Shown here one piece after another: positions 53,378-63,080 of a stretch of 64,000 nt of DNA. Within the stretch, counting starts at the first letter, position 1. Every line of letters starts with the position of its first letter. The DNA comes from Bacteroidetes bacterium HGW-Bacteroidetes-6 (GTDB taxonomy: Bacteria > Bacteroidota > Bacteroidia > Bacteroidales > DTU049), in assembly GCA_002842495.1 (NCBI GenBank), contig PHDB01000010.1:1-64000 (forward strand). The letters are read 5' to 3'. Position numbers and translations under genes: made by a program. The notes beneath the pieces are model-generated. The model saw only the letters and a program-made list of their open reading frames with translations. It had not been told where the DNA came from and searched no databases.

Positions 53378-56300
53378 TGCCCGTTAGTTTGTCGTTGGAA
53401 GGTTTATACTCCTATCAGAAAAAGCAAACCATCGATTTTTCAAAACTAACCCATGCCCGTTTGTTTGGAATATTTGGTCCGGTTGGCTGTGGAAAGTCAA
53501 GCATTTTGGAAGCCATCACCTTTGCCTTGTACGGCAAATCGGAACGGCTTAATGGGCGCGACAATGTAAGTTACAATTTGCTCAATCTTAAATCGGATGT
53601 ACTGTCGATTGAATTTGTATTCGAAGCAGGTAATCCGTCAGTGAAATATTTGGCCACTGCTAAAACCCGACGCAACAGTAAGCAATTTGCCGATGTCAAA
53701 ACTATTGTTCGGGCGCTTTATCGCGATCGGAATGGAGAATGGGAGCCACTTCATACAGGAGATATTGAGCAGATTGTTGGTTTGAGCTACGACAATTTCA
53801 GACGAACCATTATTATTCCACAAGGAAAATTTCAGGAATTTCTGCAATTGGGAAGCAAAGACAGAACTCAAATGCTTAAAGAACTGTTTAATTTGCAGAA
53901 ATATGAGCTTTATAAAAAAGCAGGCAAACTCGATGAGAAAAACAAAGAGCGGTTACAAAATATTGAAGGACAATTGCTTCAGCTTGGTGATTTCGATCAG
54001 GCTAAACAGGATGAGTTGAAAACTATCCTGTTGAATAAGCAATCTGAGTTGAAACTTCAAAACGAAGCCTTGCTATTGCTGCAAAAACAGGAAAATGAAC
54101 AATGCCAACTGAAACAGGCAAGCGACAAATACTCTTCTGTAAATATTGAATTGCAGCAGCTGAAATTGAAAGCAGACGAGATTCAAATGCTTGAAGAACA
54201 GGTGAGGAAATTGGAATATTGTCTCATTCATTTTAAAGGTTCCATCGATGCACTAGAATCTGCTCAAAAGAAGCGTGAAGTTTTAAATATTGAGATCGGA
54301 ACAGATTTAAAAGAACTTGAGTTGTTGATTGCTCGTCGCGAATCGGCCGAAAGAGCAATTAGTGAAATAGCGAAAGAATATGAGCAACGCGATATCCTCT
54401 TGACCGAATCGGACGATTTGGAGCGACTAGCCGATGCAAAAAAGTATTCTTTGGAAGCCGCAACGTTGCAGTTGCGGGTTAAGAATGGAGAGAAGCTTAT
54501 TGCCGATGGCGAAGGAATGCTTGATTCGAAGCGCGAAGAACTACGCCAGGGATTGATTCGGCTCGATGAATTAAAGCAATTGATGCCCGATCTTGCAGAA
54601 CTTGCATCTATAAGCGACTGGCATACCCGGAGCAATCACATGCGGAAAAATATTGAAATAGCTTTAGCAGAGAGAAATGTGTTGGTGGAGAAGGGAACTG
54701 AGATTGAAAAGCAACTTAAGGATATAGTTTTCGAAATGGGTTTTTCTGAAGCCCGTGAATGGGTTACTATTTCGGATGTAACTGTCGGAATCGAAGAATT
54801 AAAGCGCGGGGAAAAAACAAAAAATGCGGAAGTTGAAGGCTTAATATCGCATTATCAGCTTCAGATGAAGTTGAAAGATTTCTCGGATGCTCTTACCGAT
54901 GGAAAACCCTGCCCATTATGCGGTTCGGAGCATCACCCTAATGCGACCAATTTTGAAAATGTTACTGCAGAACTTGAAAATTGTCAAAAACAAAAATCTG
55001 AAATTGAAAAACAGATAGAATTGGCAGAGAAAGCTGCAAAGAAATTGATTGTTTTGCAGGAAAAGGAATCGGGTAGATTAATCGGAGTACAACAAAATGA
55101 AAAGGCTATTGAAGAAGCCCGGGTCGTTTGGCTGGAGCACGAAAAGGCTTTTGTCTGGGACGATTTCAGAGATCCGGAAAAACTTAAAGCAGCTTTTGAG
55201 GAATCAGGAAATCTAAAGTTGCAAATTGAACAGCTGGAGAAAGAATTGAAATCTGCTGCCGAAGTAACAGAGAAGGATAATGCAGAATTGCAGAGGAACA
55301 AAGATGGATTGGGGAAATTGCACCGGGAGCTTGTTTCGAAGCAGAGTGCGTCTGAAGCTTTGTTGTCGCAAATAAAAATTGTTCAGTACCGGAAATACGA
55401 AGGTTGTACAGCAGAAGAACTTGCAAATGAAGTTCTTAAGCGGAGAGAACAACATAGAGTGTTAGCCGGCAGGTATAAAGAGCTTGAGACTCAGATACAG
55501 TCGGTTTCGGGTAGCGAAGCATCGGTTAAAGGTCGTATCGGCGCCAACAGGAATGCGTTGTCGGGCGAAATACAGCTTATCGGCGAACTCGAAGCAACAA
55601 TTGCAAGCAAAATTCAACAGTCGGAGTTCAATAATCCGGATGAGGTTCGTGAAATTCTGAAGCAGAATATCAATCCGGACGAATCTAAAAATAAGATAAA
55701 AGACTATAATACAAAACTTACGACGCTTGAACTGCAAAAGCGCGATTTGGACTTAAATATTGCAGGTCGTGTTTACAATGCAGAAGATCATCTGCTGTTG
55801 AAAGTTCAATTGGAGACATCGCTAAATTTACAGCAACAATTAAATCAGGAAATTGGACGATTGGAAGGGGAGTTGAAGCAGATAGGAGAGGATTGGGCTA
55901 AAATGAGAGAACTGCAAAAGGAACAGGCCGGTTTGCGTGAACGAGCAGAGGATATAAAAAGCCTGATGAATCTGTTCAAAGGAAGTGGGTTTGTGAATTT
56001 TGTGAGTTCGGCATATCTGAGCAATTTGTGCAAAGCAGCCAACGATCGTTTTTATAATATGACACGTCAGCAGTTGAGTTTGGAACTTACCGAAGATAAC
56101 GAATTCAGGGTTCGCGATTTTATGAATGGTGGAAATGTACGCAGCGTTAAAACCTTATCAGGTGGGCAGACTTTTCAGGCAGCTTTGTCGCTGGCACTTG
56201 CTTTGGCTGACAACATCAGGCAGTTGCAGCAGACCGATCAGAATTTTTTCTTTCTCGATGAAGGCTTTGGTACACTTGATCGCGATTCGTTGAATGTGGT

Positions 56301-56448
56301 TTTCAATACTTTGAAATCGCTTCGCAGCGAAAACAGAGTTGTTGGTGTTATTTCTCATGTTGAGGAGATGCAGCAGGAAATAGAGACTTATTTGAGCATC
56401 GTGTTGGATGCAGAGCAGGGAAGCATTGTTTCGCCGGGTTGGAAATAA
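53374..56448 (+). CDS. sbcC: Exonuclease subunit SbcC (Rad50-like ATPase)
   Basis: The 1024-residue SMC-like ATPase partners SbcD. The N-terminal head has Walker A GPVGCGKS at 35-42. Two long coiled coils (about 190-500 and 540-880) meet at a zinc hook, CPLC at 513-516. The C-terminal head has the signature LSGGQ at 928-932, TFQAALSLALALADNI, and Walker B FFFLDEGFG with Asp962 and Glu963. All key parts are intact. The total length agrees with E. coli SbcC (about 1048). It ends the rpsP to sbcC run, with a hairpin shared with the converging hsp20 gene. Confidence 0.96.
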   Translation: MMPVSLSLEGLYSYQKKQTIDFSKLTHARLFGIFGPVGCGKSSILEAITFALYGKSERLNGRDNVSYNLLNLKSDVLSIEFVFEAGNPSVKYLATAKTRRNSKQFADVKTIVRALYRDRNGEWEPLHTGDIEQIVGLSYDNFRRTIIIPQGKFQEFLQLGSKDRTQMLKELFNLQKYELYKKAGKLDEKNKERLQNIEGQLLQLGDFDQAKQDELKTILLNKQSELKLQNEALLLLQKQENEQCQLKQASDKYSSVNIELQQLKLKADEIQMLEEQVRKLEYCLIHFKGSIDALESAQKKREVLNIEIGTDLKELELLIARRESAERAISEIAKEYEQRDILLTESDDLERLADAKKYSLEAATLQLRVKNGEKLIADGEGMLDSKREELRQGLIRLDELKQLMPDLAELASISDWHTRSNHMRKNIEIALAERNVLVEKGTEIEKQLKDIVFEMGFSEAREWVTISDVTVGIEELKRGEKTKNAEVEGLISHYQLQMKLKDFSDALTDGKPCPLCGSEHHPNATNFENVTAELENCQKQKSEIEKQIELAEKAAKKLIVLQEKESGRLIGVQQNEKAIEEARVVWLEHEKAFVWDDFRDPEKLKAAFEESGNLKLQIEQLEKELKSAAEVTEKDNAELQRNKDGLGKLHRELVSKQSASEALLSQIKIVQYRKYEGCTAEELANEVLKRREQHRVLAGRYKELETQIQSVSGSEASVKGRIGANRNALSGEIQLIGELEATIASKIQQSEFNNPDEVREILKQNINPDESKNKIKDYNTKLTTLELQKRDLDLNIAGRVYNAEDHLLLKVQLETSLNLQQQLNQEIGRLEGELKQIGEDWAKMRELQKEQAGLRERAEDIKSLMNLFKGSGFVNFVSSAYLSNLCKAANDRFYNMTRQQLSLELTEDNEFRVRDFMNGGNVRSVKTLSGGQTFQAALSLALALADNIRQLQQTDQNFFFLDEGFGTLDRDSLNVVFNTLKSLRSENRVVGVISHVEEMQQEIETYLSIVLDAEQGSIVSPGWK

Positions 56449-56452
56449 AAAA

Positions 56453-56470
56453 AGAAGGCCGAAGCCTTCT
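56453..56470. terminator. Hairpin between sbcC and hsp20
   Basis: A 7-bp stem AGAAGGC/GCCTTCT (56453-56459 with 56464-56470) has a 4-base loop, and A and T runs flank it. It lies between converging genes and may serve both. Confidence 0.65.
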
Positions 56471-56493
56471 CTTTCAACCTATGAAAAACGAGA

Positions 56494-56916
56494 TTAGCGG
56501 ATACTGATTACGCGGGAATCCTTCTTTTGTTCGGCTTCCTTCTTGGGAATGCTTACTTCGAGTACCCCGTTGTGGTAGGCAGCATCTATTTTTTCGCTGT
56601 CGGCCAGTTCGGGCAGCATAAACGAACGTGAGAAGCTGCAATAGCTGAATTCGCGACGCATGTAGTTTTTGCCATCTTCTTTTTTCTCCTCTTTTTTTTC
56701 GTTGCTGATGGTCAGTACATCGTCTTTTACTTCAATTTTGAAATCGTCTTTTTCAAGACCAGGAGATGCGAGTTCGATGGTCCAGGCATTTTCGTTTTCA
56801 GCAATGTTCACTTTGGGCACAGCTACTCGCTGGTTGTAGTTGCGCATGGGGCTGTCGTTAAAAAATTCGTCGAAAATTGACGGAAAGTAGTTGTTTGTTC
56901 TGATTACGGGTAACAT
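56494..56916 (-). CDS. Small heat shock protein (Hsp20/alpha-crystallin)
   Basis: The 140-residue cytosolic chaperone binds unfolding proteins without ATP. The alpha-crystallin domain (about residues 33-125) has VNIAENENAWTIELASPGLE and LTISNEKKEEKKED, and the end has the ELADSEKIDAAYHNGVLEV pattern. The C-terminal I-x-I motif needed for oligomer assembly is present (RVISIR). The start has a very strong AAGGAGG 6 bases upstream. The ~275-base upstream gap shows two palindromes: CACGTG (57051-57056) and TTGTG-a-CACAA (57057-57067). These may be regulatory, but no known heat-shock element was recognised. Confidence 0.95.
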   Translation of the reverse strand: MLPVIRTNNYFPSIFDEFFNDSPMRNYNQRVAVPKVNIAENENAWTIELASPGLEKDDFKIEVKDDVLTISNEKKEEKKEDGKNYMRREFSYCSFSRSFMLPELADSEKIDAAYHNGVLEVSIPKKEAEQKKDSRVISIR

Positions 56917-56922
56917 AATTAA

Positions 56923-56929
56923 CCTCCTT
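56923..56929 (-). promoter_or_regulatory. Strong Shine-Dalgarno AAGGAGG of hsp20
   Basis: AAGGAGG on the minus strand, 6 bases before the ATG at 56916. It suggests high expression. Confidence 0.75.
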
Positions 56930-57056
56930 GTTTTTTAGTTTTTGAATTTCGTGTCTTCCTTGTCAAATCTAATACCATTTCCGACCGAAAATTCCGACTA
57001 AAATATCTAAGTTTAAGAAAATCAATGTCTTAATAATGTTTTTGTTGAATCACGTG

Positions 57057-57067
57057 TTGTGACACAA
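57057..57067. promoter_or_regulatory. Palindrome TTGTG-a-CACAA upstream of hsp20
   Basis: A perfect 5+1+5 dyad lies 140 bases before the hsp20 ATG, next to a CACGTG palindrome. Function unknown. Confidence 0.3.
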
Positions 57068-57192
57068 TGGCATTAAAATGGAATAATTGATGATTTTTCG
57101 ATGACAAAAAGGCAGTTTAGCGTATTGAGCTTAATATAATGGATGATGTTTTTTTATTTTACTGAGGAATTTAGTGGAGTTGTTTTTGAGAC

Positions 57193-58956
57193 TTATTTTT
57201 CAATAAACATAATGCTTTTTTGTGAATCGGCTTTCAGTAGCACCAAGCCATGCATTCCTTCGGGTATTCGAAAATGGGCTTGTTGGGTTTCGGTTTGCAA
57301 TTCTTCCGAATACAGTAGTTTGCCTCGCATATCGTATATGGAAATGTTGCTGAAAGCTTTGTTGCTGAAAATATTAACTTCGCTTTGAGCGGGATTTGGA
57401 TATACGCTTAGTGCCATGTTAGCGTCTGTTAATTGTGTTACATAAAGCGTGTCGTTGCAGGTTGCAAAATTGCCGGAGAGTGCATTTGTTTCGCTTGGAA
57501 TTTGGTTTGCTCCAATTGTGTTAGGTAACCCCAATGCAGGCCAACTCAATCCGGGAATCCAAAAGTGGGGTTCTGTTGTACGATACATCGATGCTCCGGT
57601 GAGAGTTGTTGTGCCCGACGGATTGATGACTCCATTACAATTGTTTCCCCAGGCAAAATTTCCGTTACCGGTTAAAACGTACGCTCCCAGGGTAAAAGGA
57701 AATGAATAGCCGCTACCTGCTATTTCGTTGCCAACAATATTTGAGGTGTCGGTGGTTGCCGAGCTCATTATAAAACCATAATACTCAATTTTGTTGCGAA
57801 AGAATGTGTTGTAGGGGCCCGATGGTCCCCAATAGTCATCAATCATGATATTTTGAACCACATTGCCTTCGAACAAGTTGGCAAACGAAAAATGCCCGTG
57901 TAGCGAAATATCGCCACAATAATCGCTGGGAAATTCGAAATCACCATTTCTGTAAGGATTGGTTGAATAGTTGTAGCCAAACACATTTCCGTTGGCACCA
58001 TGTTTTGTCATCATTGCATGCCGTAAATGATTAAAAATATTGTTCTCAATTCTGCACAAGGTAGCATGGTTGTTCAGTGTAACGCCATAACCTTTGGTTC
58101 CGGTACCATCGTACATGTACGCGTCGTGAAAATAGCATCGTTCTATACTGATATGCGATGATGCCGCAATCATCACATGGCTTCCCTGACTCTTGTTGCT
58201 TCCGATACCATGAACACGACAATTGTGTGCAAAATTAAAGCTGATATTGTAGCTGGTTCCGGCGATATTGGCTTCGGTTCGCTCCATTGAGAAGCAGCCC
58301 ATCGATACGCAGTTTGTTGAGTTGATTCGTCTTATTTCAGGGTTGAGAACGTTTTCGTATGAGATATTCAACGCATCTTCAAGAAAAATGCTGTCACCCG
58401 AAACCGATAAAACCCGATTGATTTGCCCAACACTGTATGTAGCCCATGTTGCTGGCGAAATATCCCAATTGCCATTGGTTTGATGAATTTCGACATTATC
58501 GCCTGCGATAAAAAGATGAGCACTGTCGCAAATGATAAAGAACGATCCTTTTGTGTATCCATTTGTAATGGGATAGAAAGGCGAAATGGCCGATCCATTT
58601 ACCGAAATACCATTGTTGCTGTGGTTGATCAGAAGTAAAACCGAATCAGTACCGGCTCCTTGTAGAATAATACTATCGGGGAGTGTCAGTGTAGCTGAAA
58701 GATCCCAGATGCCAGCAGGAATGAAAATAATACCGCCCGATGCGGGAAGTGAAGTTATTGCCGCCTGGAACGCTGCTATATCGTCGTTGCTATCGTTGGG
58801 AATAGCACCAAAATCAGCAACTGAAACTTGTATCCAGTTGAAGGGAAATACAAAGTTGCAACCCGATTTTTGCCAATCGATTGAGCGCTCAACCGGAATG
58901 GTTTGCGCCTGTAGCATTTGCAGGCATAAGTATAGGACTAGAATGAACAAACGCAT
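57193..58956 (-). CDS. Secreted pectate-lyase-like beta-helix protein with type A T9SS sorting domain
   Basis: The 587-residue secreted protein has a signal peptide (MRLFILVLYLCLQMLQAQ). The N-terminal pectate-lyase-3-like start is visible (VADFGAIPNDSNDDIAAFQAA, GGIIFIPAGIWDLSATLTLP), followed by many turns of a right-handed beta-helix (about 120-460; N-x-F/I patterns such as NNIFNHLRHAMMTKHG). The last ~75 residues (LSVYPNPAQSEVNIFSNK, ISIYDMRGKLLY) form a type A sorting domain. The ATG at 58956 is preferred to a frame starting at 59013, because of the signal peptide. A polysaccharide role is possible but the substrate is unknown, and no catalytic motif was confirmed. Confidence 0.88.
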   Translation of the reverse strand: MRLFILVLYLCLQMLQAQTIPVERSIDWQKSGCNFVFPFNWIQVSVADFGAIPNDSNDDIAAFQAAITSLPASGGIIFIPAGIWDLSATLTLPDSIILQGAGTDSVLLLINHSNNGISVNGSAISPFYPITNGYTKGSFFIICDSAHLFIAGDNVEIHQTNGNWDISPATWATYSVGQINRVLSVSGDSIFLEDALNISYENVLNPEIRRINSTNCVSMGCFSMERTEANIAGTSYNISFNFAHNCRVHGIGSNKSQGSHVMIAASSHISIERCYFHDAYMYDGTGTKGYGVTLNNHATLCRIENNIFNHLRHAMMTKHGANGNVFGYNYSTNPYRNGDFEFPSDYCGDISLHGHFSFANLFEGNVVQNIMIDDYWGPSGPYNTFFRNKIEYYGFIMSSATTDTSNIVGNEIAGSGYSFPFTLGAYVLTGNGNFAWGNNCNGVINPSGTTTLTGASMYRTTEPHFWIPGLSWPALGLPNTIGANQIPSETNALSGNFATCNDTLYVTQLTDANMALSVYPNPAQSEVNIFSNKAFSNISIYDMRGKLLYSEELQTETQQAHFRIPEGMHGLVLLKADSQKSIMFIEK

Positions 58957-59013
58957 CTTAGGGGTATGTTTCAAAAAGTTTGTAAAAATACAATTCTTGT
59001 CAGGTGTTTTCAA

Positions 59014-59378
59014 GCGAAGAAATACCTGATGTTGATAGCTTTCCTGTCAGCAAGGCAATCTGAAAATATCTGAATCGTATCTGGCGTGAAGCTTTAGTGT
59101 CTGTATACATATATCTTTTGACTTTATCCGCTTTGGATGCGTTATCTGTATTTTCTGTAAATCCATCCTGTGGCTGCTAGCATTTTCCGTAAGAGAAAAA
59201 AAACAGTCAATGAAATTAAAAAACAAAATATTTAATTTTAAAGTTTGAATAAATTATTTTATTAGATGAATTAACAATATTTTTGTTATGAAGGGTGTTT
59301 TTGCCTGTCTTTTTGAGTGCTTTTGCTATTCTTATACCATACCCGTTGCCATATCTTCACACAATAAAACTAGCCACC
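59014..59378. other. Divergent gap before 59379
   Basis: These ~365 bases are A/T-rich, especially 59200-59280, and hold no coding frame that is convincing. They may contain the promoters of both neighbours. Confidence 0.45.
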
Positions 59379-61163
59379 ATGAAAACGAAACTACTTTTTA
59401 TGATACTTGTATTTACCTGCATCATTCAGGTAAATGCACAGGTGAAAATCGGCGACAATCCGGCTACCATCGATGCCAATTCTATGCTTGAAATCGAAAG
59501 CGGAAGCAAAGGATTTTTAGGTCCCCGTGTTGCTATAAACAACCTCAGTCTTCCTGCGCCATTAACTGCGCCTGTCCCTGAAGGAATGCTTGTGTATTCG
59601 GATGGCGGAACAGTGACAAATGGGTTTTACTATTGGGATGGTACCAAGTGGGTGCGCCTGATTTCGGGCAAAGACAATACCGAGCTTGTGATCAAGTCGG
59701 CTACATCAACATTGCTGAAAACCGAAAAATTTGTGCTGGCTTCCAACGATATTACTATTACGTTGCCGGTTGTTACTATTGCCGATGATGGATTGGAGAT
59801 ATCGGTCAAGAATATTGGCTCAGCTACCGATCTTATTTCGGTGCAGGGAAGCGGTGGTGCTCTGATAGATGGTTACGCAACCAGCTATCTTACCCGATAT
59901 AAGGGACATACATATGTTGCCTACAATGGTGCCTGGATTATGAAAGACCGAGAACCACAACTCGAAAATATTCTCGATGTGTCACCTATTGGTAGCTGGA
60001 CAAGCATAGCAGAGGTGCTTGCATTCCTTGGTGAGCATATGATGCGACCAACAGTTGTTCGTCTCTGTGGTGGCGATTTCACAATAAATGAGACAGCGGT
60101 TGTTGATTTGCCATATGCACTTACCATACAAGGAGCTACCTATGGAACTTCGCGAATAATACCGGGCGCATCGCTTGCAGGAATGCCTATGTTTCGTTGT
60201 GTCAGTGAAACGTATTTCAAAATGCTCGATTTCGATGCAACAGCTCTTGTTGGATATGGTGTAAATCCCGGGGAAGATGGGATTAGGTATATTGGAGAAG
60301 ATCTTTATAGTGAAATTAAAGATTGTACACTTGAAGGTTTTTATAATTGCATTCTTGATTCCTCAAATGCTGAGCTTTGGATTTTCGAATGCGATATTTC
60401 TGATGCGGAAAGTAATGGAATATTGCTCCACAGCGCAATAGCAGGAGTGGTCTTGCGCGTATCAGAAACCGATTTTATTAATTGTAAGCGCGGATTGCAT
60501 ATGGAAAAAGGTTCTCAGGCAGCTATTCAGCTCAATTCGGGCGAATATGACTGCGCCACTGCTACCGACACAGGAATAGTATATGATCCCGCAACATTTT
60601 CTTTCGATAGAATTATTATCACCAATAATTCGTGGAATAATGTAGGACATTTTATTGAAGGATTCGATTTCTCCCGACCCGATTCTCGCGATGCCAATGC
60701 CGAAATATCGAACAATGCCGGTATTGAAGATAAAACTCCCCATCTTACTATTAATGTTGTTGATAATGCTACTGCAACTGATCTTGCATTGAGCTCAAGC
60801 TGGTATAAATGCGAATGGATTAATACGACTAATATCGCTTGTAAATGGATAATTGACAATAATAAAATAACGTATCAACCTGATAACATCAGGGATGCCT
60901 TTGTTGCAATTACCGGAAATGTGACTTGTAATTCTTCCAGCCGAGTTATAACAATTGCATTGGTTAAAAACGGAAATGTTTCGAGCCGTTTTGGAGAGTG
61001 TAATTTAAGGATAACAAATTCTAATCAACCATTTCAATTTTCAACTGTAATTTATCTTCAGCAGTTGGTAGCTGGAGATTATTTCGAACTTTACTGCAAA
61101 GCAAATGCGAATGGAGTTTCACTTGTTTTTCAGGATGTACAATGGTATGTCAATACACAATAA
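59379..61163 (+). CDS. Secreted beta-helix protein of unknown function
   Basis: The 594-residue protein has a signal peptide (about 1-21, ending VNAQ). The start of the mature chain (KIGDNPATIDANSMLEIESG, then GFLGPRVAINN, then FYYWDGTKWVRL) is a sequence common in Bacteroidota cell-surface and fibre-like proteins. The middle (about 240-480) has the periodic hydrophobic and Asn-rich turns of a parallel beta-helix (DCTLEGFYNCILDSSNAELW, ISDAESNGILLHSAIAGVVL). A final ~110 residues fold separately. No T9SS sorting domain is visible; the protein ends VQWYVNTQ. It is followed by 61183-62604, 19 bases after its stop. Confidence 0.78.
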   Translation: MKTKLLFMILVFTCIIQVNAQVKIGDNPATIDANSMLEIESGSKGFLGPRVAINNLSLPAPLTAPVPEGMLVYSDGGTVTNGFYYWDGTKWVRLISGKDNTELVIKSATSTLLKTEKFVLASNDITITLPVVTIADDGLEISVKNIGSATDLISVQGSGGALIDGYATSYLTRYKGHTYVAYNGAWIMKDREPQLENILDVSPIGSWTSIAEVLAFLGEHMMRPTVVRLCGGDFTINETAVVDLPYALTIQGATYGTSRIIPGASLAGMPMFRCVSETYFKMLDFDATALVGYGVNPGEDGIRYIGEDLYSEIKDCTLEGFYNCILDSSNAELWIFECDISDAESNGILLHSAIAGVVLRVSETDFINCKRGLHMEKGSQAAIQLNSGEYDCATATDTGIVYDPATFSFDRIIITNNSWNNVGHFIEGFDFSRPDSRDANAEISNNAGIEDKTPHLTINVVDNATATDLALSSSWYKCEWINTTNIACKWIIDNNKITYQPDNIRDAFVAITGNVTCNSSSRVITIALVKNGNVSSRFGECNLRITNSNQPFQFSTVIYLQQLVAGDYFELYCKANANGVSLVFQDVQWYVNTQ

Positions 61164-61169
61164 TAAATT

Positions 61170-61174
61170 GGAGG
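61170..61174 (+). promoter_or_regulatory. Shine-Dalgarno GGAGG of 61183-62604
   Basis: GGAGG lies 8 bases before the ATG at 61183 and supports it over the ATG at 61177, which would be only 2 bases away. Confidence 0.6.
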
Positions 61175-61182
61175 AAATGCAT

Positions 61183-62604
61183 ATGAAAACCTTCATGATT
61201 TTTACAGGTTTGTGTTTGACATTTGCAGGATTGCAAGCGCAAATACAGAATAATGGCAGTCTTCGGCTTCATGCTGGTTCGCAGGTGGCAATTCTTGGAG
61301 ATATTACCAATAATGGGACTTTCGTCGATTCGGGACAGGTAGTCTTGCTCAGTGGATCGACTATTCAGGATATATCGGGAACTGCAGCGACAGTTTTTAA
61401 GAATGTGAAATTGTCAAATGCTACAGGGGCGCGTTTGCAGAGAAATGTTTCGGTTAGCAACAGTTTGGAACTTGATAATGGACCATTTGATCTGAATGCA
61501 TTTACGCTAACCATATTAAATAGTCAACCTGCTGCAATGAGTAGAACAAACGGGTATGTTTTGAGCGAGAGAACCGATAATGCAAGTGTGCTTGCCTGGC
61601 AAATAAATTCAACAACCGGGGCTCATGTTTTTCCGTTGGGGACGGTTTCCGGAACGTATATTCCTTTCACACTCAACCTGACAGCAGGCAACATTGGTGT
61701 TTTTTCGGTTGCTACTTATCCAACAGCTGTTAACAATACGCCGTTTCCAACAACACCCGTTGCAGTTACTCATATGCTCGATTCAAACCTGGTGGATAAC
61801 AGCGTAAACGCAGTGGATCGTTTTTGGTACCTCGATAAAAATGGTGCCGATGGAACTGCAACGATGACTTTTACCGCAACTCCTTCCGAGGTTGGAGTAT
61901 TGTCGGGTTTGGTTGCTCAGCGGTGGAATGAATCAGATGCCGGATGGGAGAAACCGCTCCCAGGACAATCGTCAACCGCAACATCGGCGACTGTTTCCGG
62001 AGTGACTGATTTTGGGGTATGGGTGTTGACTGCATCGTCGCATCCTTTGCCAGTTGAATTACTTTCTTTTGATGCAAGTGTTAATGCCGAAGTTGTAGAT
62101 ATGGACTGGACAACGGTCAGTGAAAATGGAAGCCGGTATTTTGTTGTTGAAAAAACGATCGGTTTTTTCGATTTTACTGAAGTTGTACGTGTCGAAGCTG
62201 CCGGATATTCGAACGAACTGCTTCATTACAGCGCGGTTGATCTAACACCTTATAGTGGTTGGTCGTGGTATCGCTTAAAACAAGTTGATTTGGACGGGGG
62301 CGAAATGTTTTCCGATTATGTTGCTGTGTTTTTTGAAACTGGTACCGAAATGACTGCCGATGTGTACCCCATCCCTGCTATGCCGGGCAACATTAATGTT
62401 CGTCTACAGTTTTGTGAAAAAGGATTGGCGACTCTCGAGCTACTTGATTACCTTGGTAGATCTGAGTATTCGATGCAGCAACAGATAGAAACCGAGACGG
62501 TGAATATTGTCTTGCCTTCCGATATTGGACTTACTTCGGGAATAAAAACAATTCGTATTACGCTTGGAAAGAATGTGATTAATAAAAGATTGATTATTCA
62601 ATAG
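61183..62604 (+). CDS. Secreted surface protein with a T9SS type A-like sorting domain
   Basis: The 473-residue protein has a signal peptide (about 1-20, ending GLQAQ). The N-terminal half (about 25-270) is beta-rich, with the pattern NNGSLRLHAGSQVAILGDIT, then TVFKNVKLSNATGARLQRNV, which occurs in several Bacteroidota surface proteins. A region with PLPVELLSFDASVNAEVVDM follows, a module common near the end of T9SS cargo. The final ~85 residues (VYPIPAMPGNINVRLQF, LELLDYLGR, NKRLIIQ) fit a type A sorting domain, with YPIP where YPNP is usual. It is probably cotranscribed with 59379. Confidence 0.85.
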   Translation: MKTFMIFTGLCLTFAGLQAQIQNNGSLRLHAGSQVAILGDITNNGTFVDSGQVVLLSGSTIQDISGTAATVFKNVKLSNATGARLQRNVSVSNSLELDNGPFDLNAFTLTILNSQPAAMSRTNGYVLSERTDNASVLAWQINSTTGAHVFPLGTVSGTYIPFTLNLTAGNIGVFSVATYPTAVNNTPFPTTPVAVTHMLDSNLVDNSVNAVDRFWYLDKNGADGTATMTFTATPSEVGVLSGLVAQRWNESDAGWEKPLPGQSSTATSATVSGVTDFGVWVLTASSHPLPVELLSFDASVNAEVVDMDWTTVSENGSRYFVVEKTIGFFDFTEVVRVEAAGYSNELLHYSAVDLTPYSGWSWYRLKQVDLDGGEMFSDYVAVFFETGTEMTADVYPIPAMPGNINVRLQFCEKGLATLELLDYLGRSEYSMQQQIETETVNIVLPSDIGLTSGIKTIRITLGKNVINKRLIIQ

Positions 62605-62768
62605 AGAATATTTTTCAAGTACTCTGTTATTTTGTGAATTCTGTAATACCGATTTCGATCACATCCGAATATGGACGAAATACCGCATGTAAGCAGGGTG
62701 AGGTAGCTTTTTATAAACACTGATCAACATGGTTTTTAGAGTTGGCCGTGCTACAAATAACTTTTTGT

Positions 62769-62776
62769 TATTTTTG
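62769..62776 (+). promoter_or_regulatory. -7 box TATTTTTG, 4 bases before the 62781 gene
   Basis: TATTTTTG ends 4 bases before the ATG at 62781, the nearly leaderless layout seen for several genes here. Confidence 0.55.
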
Positions 62777-62780
62777 CCAT

Positions 62781-63077
62781 ATGGGAGGAGGTGGAGGATT
62801 TACAGCCGAAATGATTGCGCGTATCAAAGCCAACGAGGCTTTGCGAATGTCGAAGCGTAAAGGCTACGACTGGGCAAAAAAGTATTATTTAGTGGCAACA
62901 GGAGGTCGGAAATGCCCATACTACGATGATCCCAATTATGATTTAACCACTATTCGCAAGAAAATTAAGAAGTTTAAGCGAATCGAAAACAGGAAAAACC
63001 TGATAGCGCTTGCGATTTCAATTACTGTTGTATTTGGAACAGTGTACGGTCTCTATTCGATATATACAAATTTTTGA
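62781..63077 (+). CDS. Small membrane protein of unknown function
   Basis: The 98-residue product starts MGGGGGFTAEMIARIKANEALR and has a basic stretch (KRKGYDWAKKYYLV) and a C-terminal membrane helix (about residues 73-93, LIALAISITVVFGTVYGLYS). The -7 box just before the ATG supports this start over the frame from 62742. It has two tyrosine-rich sites (CPYYDDPNYD). Small proteins of this general shape occur in Bacteroidota, but I do not recognise a named family. It converges with the O-methyltransferase gene, 3 bases apart. Confidence 0.7.
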   Translation: MGGGGGFTAEMIARIKANEALRMSKRKGYDWAKKYYLVATGGRKCPYYDDPNYDLTTIRKKIKKFKRIENRKNLIALAISITVVFGTVYGLYSIYTNF

Positions 63078-63080
63078 TTG

